64,000 nt of DNA from Adiantum capillus-veneris (taxonomy: Eukaryota > Streptophyta > Polypodiopsida > Polypodiales > Pteridaceae), in assembly GCA_014529385.2 (NCBI GenBank), contig CM043967.1, positions 6,587,001 to 6,651,000 of the forward strand, read 5' to 3'. A model generated the notes under the pieces. The model saw only the letters and a list, made by a program, of their open reading frames with translations, did no database searches and had not been told where the DNA came from. A program made the translations under genes and the position numbers. Below, piece by piece: positions 56,151 to 64,000 of the stretch (its first letter is position 1; every line of letters begins with the position of its first letter).

Positions 56151-58934
56151 ATAGGAGAAGACAATAAATCATGTAAGCTCTTTGTATTTATCACTTGTGG
56201 AATAGAATTCCAATGGGATGGTATAATTGTACCTCAAATTTTGTATCATATGTGCCTACAAAGGATGGTAAAGTTCTTAAAGTCTCTTGTTTACTCTCTA
56301 CAAAAACTTTCGTTCCTGCATCTGAGTATAACAAATGAACATCTCTCGGATAGATCTCATGGCCCATGTTTATTTTAGGGATTGGTGCTGATATCAATGT
56401 GGGACTTCCATATTTTCTGTTTCTGATCGTTTCCCATAGTGATTGTGGCCATGGCTCATCTACTTTAATAATTGATGGCACCTCATGAGACTTTGCCTCG
56501 TCAATAGTGTTTGCCACTACCCTCGTATCCAATATCTTTTCATTCCCTGGTTTAGTTGGCTCTACTAATTTTTTTCTTTTTGTGGGCTTGTGTACTCCTT
56601 TACTAGTATAGACACTACTTGCTCATGGGCTTTCAATATTTTTGGCTCCATTAGAGCTTGAACTTTCCCTATGAGCTGTTTGCACATTTTCATATATTTG
56701 GTTTTGTATTCCAGATGCGGATATGTCAACAATCTCTATTCCAAAGTTTGGTTGTTATTGAGCCGTGCCGCACAGGCTTGGAACATATTGGCATCTAGTT
56801 GCTCGTTCACCTTTTCCACCAAGATCAAACTTCTCAACATTTGATGATTTTTCATTTTTCTACTTGTTCCCTATTTTCCTTTTCTTGTTTTAGCTACTCT
56901 TTGGCTTATTGCAACTCGATTTCTAGGGCATTTTTCTCTTTTAGCCTTTTTTCTTTCATTTTGTCTCATTTTGATTTCCATGATTTTCTTTCAACTCTCA
57001 CAGAATGTTATCGATTTCTACTTGATGTGGTAATATATTTTCCTCCTCAACAATTGTGTTTTTGGTAGCTTCTTGAGCTTGTGCTCGAGTCATTTCCTTT
57101 ATAGGAACTATGGGTTCTACCTTTGAACTGCTTGAAGAAGGCATCACTCCTACAATTTTCCTTGTTGCTTTCCCCTTGTTATTTAGATGTTTTGGACAAT
57201 CATGAATCAATGTGCAACAACGTATTCTAGAAAATATTGAAATATCTCCAAGTTTGACAAGGACAATCTATTGGACAATGATTACCTCCACACTCGTAGT
57301 ATGTTCCTATTTGCTGCTTATCTGGTGATGTAACCAACGATTGTTTTTTCTTGATAAGAATGGTCTTTTCAACCATACTCTTGATTGTCTATTAACATGA
57401 GGGTGTTCTCGCTTTGTTGTTATAGATTCTCTCTTTGGAGAAGAAGCACTACTAGTTGTGTTATCTACATCTTCAATCACCTCTTTGTAAGAATTGCAAT
57501 TGTCAACTAGATATACAGCTTCTCTAGTGACTTGCTCAAATGTTGTACATGCTTTCAAATGTAGGTCCTTTTTTAGAGTCTCATTCCTGAAGCCCTCAAT
57601 GAAGAGAATTGATAGTCTTTCATCTTGTGGTAACTCTCACATAGGACATCTCTCTATGTACTGTTTGAAGCAAAGTGAAGCTTCCTTCACTTTGTTGTTC
57701 ACTTTTTGTATGAAAGCATGGATTTGTGACACTGTGTTGTGCTTGATTCACCTTTTCAAGAACTCCTCTATGAATTCTTGTAAGAGTTGTGCTATGTTGA
57801 GAAAATCATCTCTATTTAATGGTTGGAACCAAATCAAGGTTGTTCCTTTCAATGTCATCCCAAATACCTCATACTGAGTATGGAAATTTTCAAATTTTTC
57901 AGCTCTCCAAACTTGTTTTAAGAGTGAGACATGAGCGTATGGATCCCATGACCCATTGTACTTCGTCATGACACATTGGGCCACTAGATACGGTCTTAGT
58001 TTTTGTGGGTCAATCACCAATCTAACCAATTCGTGGTTTGTGCTAGGGATTTCTCTCACTCTCTCTTCTCGTGGTTTGTGCTAGGGATGTCTCTCACTCT
58101 CTCTTCTCGTCATGGAGAAAATCTTGGTGGATTCCTCTCTGATGTATACTCTGGCATCAGTTTTGATTGAAAGTAAGTAGAGATTGGATTACTCTTGCAT
58201 GTATATCTCTCTAGGTTAATTGTATCGACAAGTTTACTCTTGTCCATACTTATCTACCATCAATACTTTCACTCCGTGGGCATTTGTATATGTGGACATA
58301 AGGATTCTTATGGATGGTCAACTCTCTTGCATCGGGTTCTATAAACTTGTAGAAGGTATATGGCTCTCCATTTGTAAACCTATACAATCCCTCATGAGCA
58401 TAATCCATTGGAACTCTCATGGATTTGTTGGTTTTGATGGATCTCACATTTGGTTTGCTGATCAAAGGATGCCTCTCCTCTAGGTCTTTGTTGATTCTCA
58501 CTATAGAAGGCATTGCAATGTTTCTTGCATTTTCCATGTCTCTGAGTGAAGTAGAAAACCTTGGTGGTGGATGATTTGTCATGGTTAAGGCTCACTCAAA
58601 ACTCTCAAGGTAGTCCTTGACAAGCCCACCTTGGCTTAATGCAACTTATCCCTTTTTGCCCTTGGTGATGTCTCTCAAAAGTTAGGCCTTTGTGATCCTT
58701 TGGTCTCTGGAAACTAGTTCTAGGTACCCTAAAAGTTTGGAGTTGTCTATCAAAAGTTAGAGAAATTTTGGTGAACTGCACTTGAAACATCACTCTAAAC
58801 AATCTTTGGACTAGAATACAGGAACTTTGGCGTATATCTTGGTCTCCTAAATGTATTTTTAGCTCAAACTTGAGATTTGAGATGTACTCGAGTATGTTTA
58901 CAAGCTCATCAAGTAAGAAATGCCTACTATGCAA
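56151..58934 (-). pseudogene. gag remnant of a second Ty3 copy
   Basis: Read on - from 58,934 downward: an N-terminal part with HEGLYRFTNGEPYTFYKFIE (about 58,400), related to GLYKYDNGEKMLYYRCEEPN at 62,480; the core SWDPYAHVSLLKQVWRAEKF ... GMTLKGTTLIWFQPL (57,748-58,059); a basic region with VMPSSSSSKVEPIVPIKEMT (about 57,120); a Lys/Glu-rich coil; and the linker WPQSLWETIRNRKYGSPTL (about 56,430). The order equals that of the outer Ty3 gag, so they are relatives. Frameshifts and stops throughout. A 40-bp tandem duplication lies at 58,029-58,110. Confidence 0.65.
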
Positions 58935-58939
58935 AGGTA

Positions 58940-61643
58940 CATGGATCGTGATCCATGACCCCCTGTCAAATTTTTTACTTTGAATTCTGACAGTATGTAG
59001 ACAACTTTATACATAAGCTATGTACCAATTTTCATCAAATTATGAGGTTGGGAGACATGGATCGCGATCCATGTTCAACCACATCTGAACTTGATCTCTT
59101 GGCAGCTTGTTACACTCTATGTCCACACACTATATCTCAAATGTTTTTGGATCTGGACTTGTTTTGATAGGTCAAATGCTCAATACTTGGTCTGCACTGT
59201 GGTTTTTAGTATGTCACCTATTTTTCTCCCTTTTGACCCAAATTTATTCAATTTGTTTTCCAAAATTGGACATGGGGATATGTTTCCTTGTGTATGCACT
59301 AATGATTTGGAAATTTTTAGGCCAAGTTCTCACTATGGGAACATGGATCACGATCCATGTTTGGATGCCAAATTGACTTTTCTTGGTATTATCAAAATTA
59401 GCATGATAAGTAGGTGCTATGGTATCAAATGTTTTTGAAAACGGACCTTTGGATTGAAAATTAGGCCAATTTTGGCACTTGCTCAAAATGCTTGATAGTT
59501 TGGGCTTTTGATATCCAAATTTACTTTTGAAAAAACCACTTGTGACCTGCTCTAGCTATGGTCCAAGTTTGGTCTCAGTCTGTGTGATAGGGGGATATAG
59601 ATCACGATCCATGTACCCTTGTGTGAGAAGGTAATGATATATGACAGAAAGCTTGCCTTGGTCCACTAATGCTAACTATATGATTTTTGTATGATCTAGA
59701 CTTGATTAGGTCAAGAAAAAGTCAATCCTAAGGTTTGTTTTAGTTGTTTTCATCTTGACTGTTTGTTGCCCTTTTGACCCAGTCTTTGAATTTCTTTTGA
59801 CAATTCTTCTTTGGGAAGGTTTGTTCACAATGATCTCTGCTACAGGCTGGTATAGTTTCTGTCCAAAAATTCACATTGGCAGTCATGGATCACAATCTAT
59901 GTTCACCCACATTTGGACTTGATATTTGGTGAGATGATAGACTATGATGTTTGTAGCTTGGTCATCAAGAAACTTTTGAATTTGGATCAGTTTTGCCCAA
60001 CCAAAAGTGGATTCTACAGTCTGTTGTGGCAGTTTTGACAATGTTTTGTGTTTGGCTATTTTCACGACTTTTTAAATTTTTTTGCTATGTGCCTTTTGAA
60101 AAAATTGTTCCAAATGGTATTAGCCACCTACTGGCCAAATATTAGTTCCAAACGATCAAGAGGGACATGGATTGCGATTCATGTTTGACCACATCTGAAC
60201 ATGAAATTTGGTCAATTGTATGTCTGCACTTTGTGGATGTCAAATTTTCACTTTTTTTTAAATTTAAATCTCAAAAAATTGAAAAGATCCAAGTTCAAGT
60301 CATTTTAAAAGGTTTGTGCGTCTTTTGCCGAGTTTATTGATTTGAGTGAGTTTTCAGTGTAAATTTTCTTATCAAAAGTGTATATTCAATGTTAGGAACC
60401 ACACTGGACACAATGGTATCCATTTCTGCTCAAAAAATCACAAGGAGACATGGACCGCGATCCATGTTTCTGCACCAAACAACATAAAAATTTCAAAATT
60501 TACTCTCTATGGTTTGGTTATTCCCTTTTTGCACTTATTCTTGAATTTAGGTCAGCTTTTGAGTTATGACCACCATCAAGTTTTAGTTTTTCAAAGTTTA
60601 TGGTTGTTTGCCCAAAATATGGTTTTCACAATTTTTAACCTGATCTTTCAGTTCCTACTTACCCTACTTCTAAGTATTGAAATGAAACTAGGAAGAAAAA
60701 CAAACAGAACGGTATGGTGCAACACTCTGAAAGCATAGAGAAAATTGAAGAATGAAATTCTTTTAGCTATCTCACTCACAACCCTTTTTATTTCTCGAGA
60801 ATAGATCTAGCAAGTCCTCGACTTCTAGACTCTACAAAGAACTAGAGCCCATGCCTATCTGCTTCACTGCTATTAAGATGTAAATGAAATGAAAGGGTAA
60901 TCTTAAAAAAAGAAAACTCTAAATATGCACTATGTCACTCACCATCTAAGGATCACTCCCCAACAACGACGACAATGTTAGTGGGTCGCCACGATGGACA
61001 TCCGTAGCATAGCTATTTGGCACTACCATAATATGTCAATACTCATGGAAGTGACTCAAATGGGGCACGGAGATTCTTTGAGGTTGTCAGTCCTCAAGAA
61101 GTGAAGTAAGTAGCTGACAACATTTTAGGCAGCATTTGTAACGGGGACCATAGCAGAAAAAAACAAAGTTGAGAAAATCACGCTAATACAGTTGCAAGTT
61201 AAAAACTACAAGGTAGACACAAAAAATAGCTTTTGATAAGGAAATTTTTTTTTAAATCCAAGAATAAGTGGTGGGGTATATACCTTAGACTACAGGTAAA
61301 CACCAAGCCAAGATTGAGGTTTATATTTGATGGAACATGGATCGCAATCTATGTCCCCCAGCTAAATTTTTCAATAGAGACCATATAGCCTTGTGGCAGA
61401 CACCAACACAAATAACTTATCCAAAAGCAAGGATACTAAAAGCCTCCAAGAAGTGGGTCAAAATAGGGCAAGAGTCATTCAAATCTAAAAACCTCCAAAC
61501 AGACCTAGAAAATGATGTTTGGCTAATCTAAGGAAAATCAAACCATATAAAAATCACATAACAAGAAACAAGAGACTGAGAGAGACGTGTGTGCCAAGTT
61601 TTAAAAGAAATTGATGATGGGATACATGGATCAGGATCCATGA
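58940..61643. repeat. Nine palindromes around GGATCGCGATCC, mostly about 284 bp apart
   Basis: The best copy is ACATGGATCGCGATCCATGT at 59,055-59,074 (perfect, 20 bp). Others are at 58,940, 59,341, 59,595, 59,883, 60,165, 60,448, 61,335 and 61,624, each with one to a few mismatches, mostly near the centre. Centre spacings are 116, 286, 254, 288, 282, 283, 887 (about three units) and 289. Sequence between is AT-rich and non-coding, with loosely repeated GACCACATCTGAACTTGA-like words (59,075 and 60,187). It lies between a - gag remnant and a + gag remnant. Confidence 0.85.
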
Positions 61644-62017
61644 TCCCCTGTCACAAGATGAACTCAAAAAGATACGAGGGCTAGCACTAATCCTTAGGAG
61701 CATAGTGGTCATCTCAAAATTCAATTTGGACTTGATCTTTGCATATTGCAAGTAGAATGGATTTTCTATCAAAAGTGCGATAAAATTTTGATTTGAGAAA
61801 ATTTTGACTAATTGAGCGGTTGTAAAGTTATAGCCACCGAGTGATTTTTGTACAAATCAGAGTTCAACACCATTTGATTGGAGGACTGGACGCATCGTAG
61901 AAGGTAACACGTATTGAAAATGTCATTTTCTTGATGTATTTGCAATGAGGAAAGCTTTATCAGAATAGAAACCCTATTACCAGAGACCAGTCGAGTCACA
62001 TTTCTACAGAGGGAAGT
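61644..62017 (+). other. Spacer between palindrome array and gag remnant
   Basis: AT-rich, no gene seen. Likely the end of a Ty3 leader. Confidence 0.4.
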
Positions 62018-62753
62018 GTGAACCAAGGAAATTTACCAACCTTAGAGCCAATTTTGGAGGAAAGTCTTTTTGATACTTCTTTAGAAATATCTTATACCTA
62101 CATGTCCGAGGGTTCCAAAAGAGTGAATTTCAAGGAGGAAACCAAAATAGGAGCGGGACCATCACACACTGCACAAACCATGAAACTTTTTCACTTACAT
62201 TATGAATTTGAAAATGAACAGGGTGCCAAAATCTATAGAGACGGTATGGATCGCTATTGCGTAAAAATAGAAGAGAGACCAAGTGAGCTTAAGCTCGTAG
62301 TGCCTATGTATTACAATGGCAATCAATACCTTGATGGAAGGAAACATGTACTTAATTGTGCATAATCCCTTTATTGTGGACAAGTGGGATTAGCAAACAC
62401 AAAAGAAAAAGTTGATGTCGACCCTAAGGAGAAGCCGCCAAATTTGAGCTACTCACACCAACATAGACACTATACATGTGGGTTTATACAAGTATGATAA
62501 CGGAGAGAAAATGCTCTATTACAGGTGTGAGGAACCAAATGTGAGGGAGTTAACGGAGCAAGAATGGTTCTATGTATTCACATATGAAGTGGAGAGAGAT
62601 ACGCAAATAATCATGATGGAAAAGTATGGTCAGAGATATTTTGTAGTGAGCCGCAATGAGCTTGAGAGATATACATTAATTAGGGGTCCACTCCATGAGT
62701 ACTATCTCACTCCTAGAGTACACATACCTACTATCTATGAAACAAAAAGGTGA
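62018..62753 (+). pseudogene. gag N-terminal remnant of a third Ty3 copy
   Basis: Two frames (62,018-62,365 and 62,478-62,753). FHLHYEFENEQGAKIYRDGMDRYCVKIE parallels the GAQVYLDPNEEYAIRI part of the outer Ty3. MGLYKYDNGEKMLYYRCEEPNVREL parallels the - copy at 58,400. It ends at TGA 62,751 without gag core, so it is a fragment. Confidence 0.55.
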
Positions 62754-64000
62754 AAAAAACTTATCAATTTCTGACTTTTGTGCAAAATTTGGATTCTTTT
62801 TTGTACCTCTAATGCACGATCAAAACTGCATCCTCTTTGAGTTTGGTACACCATTGATGTAGATCAAGATCAATTCTTGAAGAGCTTTATCAATTTCCAC
62901 CTCTGTAAAAAGCTATATTGGGCGTCTTCCATTTTCTGCTAGAATAGTCTCGATCCTCTGATGAAGCCTCCAGCGATGTTGTGGTCACCCTTGTAGACAT
63001 GGGCATCTAGCTCTCCAGAGCTCAATGGCACTGTCAACTAATTTACATGTGGTATAAGTGTACTCTGAAGTTTTCTATGAAGCAAGGTCATCTTGTTGCT
63101 GATTCCTTCCTCTAAAGAAGTCAATAATCTCTCTCTGTGAATGTCTCCCATTGTTTGATCTCCTCAAGAGACTCTCCTTGTGTCTACGCAGCCCTAGCAA
63201 AAACAACCCGAGGCTTTCAAGCTCGACTAATGTCAAGAATGCTTTTTCAGCTTGAATTAGCAATTTTTTGAATTTTGTTTGAGAACTTAACTAGTGATCC
63301 TGTTTAGAATTTGTTTGAAATGAATGGTATCTGTTTTAAACCTGTCTTGGTGCCGATTTGAATAGTTTGACTTTGATTTTAATACTAGTTTTAATGCTTG
63401 GTGATTTACTATTGGCCGGAGTAGTGAGAGATGTTGTTTTGGTATTGTCTGAACATCAAAACAATGTAGACGAGATGTCTAGGGATCATTTATTGTAAGC
63501 TTGAAAACCTCAAAACGACGCAGATGGGATGTCTGGGGAGCATTCATTGTATGCTAAAAAACCTCCAAACAATGCATCTCGAGATCTCTGGGGAGCATCT
63601 AGTTGTATTCTAAAAGGCTAGTTTTTTAGCCCAAGATAGCCATCATTTTTAGATTTGAGCACTAGCAAATTTCAATTGCCGTTGTCCTCGACAATAGATC
63701 TCAGCCCTAGCCTCATCAAGGACTTGTTGCACTATGAGAGGTGCACCACCCTATCTCTACATCTACAAAAAACAACCTAGAGCTCTTTGAGCCTAACCCT
63801 GTCTATCCATCTACTCAACTAGTGCTCAAGGATAGATGCATACAACCGTACTAACTAATAATACAGTACTGGCTAACCTATTGCCTATGCATGTACCATT
63901 AAGATCCCCGAAGAGGAGTTGGAGGCAACCATATGCCGGCTACCAGAGTTCTTGAGATTTGTATGCCCAGACGAGGGCTCTTCTTGAGACCCTTTAGTAG
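62754..64000. other. Spacer at the right edge of the window
   Basis: No gene recognised. Three tandem copies of a 54-55-bp unit begin at about 63,458, 63,512 and 63,567 (words ATGTCTAGGGA or GTCTGGGGAGCAT). The remainder is unremarkable. Confidence 0.4.

Overview
This window is nuclear DNA of a land plant with a large, transposon-rich genome. The sequence shows Ty3, Ty1/copia and hAT elements with plant-type domains, spliceosomal introns, long (GA)n/(CT)n runs, AT-rich coding sequence and FCP1-like phosphatases of a plant type. A fern or gymnosperm would fit, but that is inference. I see no intact ordinary host gene, tRNA or rRNA. Almost everything is mobile DNA, nested several levels deep.

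Region 1 (1-26,001) is the most unusual part. A tandem array with higher-order unit of about 442 bp, built from variants of CTTGGACAAGTGGTGGACCT, runs in + orientation over 1-9,178. It recurs in the opposite orientation at 17,641-22,258 and 24,106-26,001. The inner edges of the arms are recognisably the same sequence inverted. This is the architecture of a giant foldback-type element whose very long inverted arms are tandem repeats. Between the arms lie decayed genes: a ParB-like plus amino-methyltransferase-like protein (9,219-11,885), a SET-domain protein (14,394-14,950) and two divergent FCP1-like phosphatase genes (15,594-16,835 and 22,600-23,374). Each coding block begins just after a pyrimidine tract plus AG, as if the repeat-filled spacers act as introns or 5' leaders. 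A flip of repeat orientation near 22,258 and the repeated inner-arm sequence suggest two such elements side by side.

Region 2 (26,002-53,488) is a decayed Ty3-type retrotransposon on + (leader, gag, protease, RT, RNase H, two H2C2 modules, integrase, then a second protease-like domain). Its gag-pol is split by a 14.6-kb hAT transposon (32,026-46,641) with 8-bp target duplications matching at 7 of 8 bases. The hAT transposase gene is in turn split by a nearly intact Tat-type Ty3 retrotransposon on - (35,865-45,031, LTRs about 1.56 kb). The insertion order is therefore Ty3, then hAT, then Tat.

Region 3 (53,489-64,000) holds a truncated copia fragment on -, then gag and protease remnants on - of a relative of the region-2 Ty3 element, then an array of 20-bp palindromes, then a gag N-terminal remnant on +. 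The leader of the region-2 Ty3 and the 58.9-61.6 kb spacer both carry palindromes with the core ATCGCGAT spaced by about 284 bp, but with different arms. That is a second signal worth following.

How the parts work together: the retroelements and hAT are self-contained mobile units, now mostly inactivated by stops and frameshifts. The foldback cargo combines a DNA-methyltransferase-like, a histone-methyltransferase-like and a CTD-phosphatase-like protein, which suggests past manipulation of host chromatin or transcription. No transposase for the foldback element is recognisable in the window.
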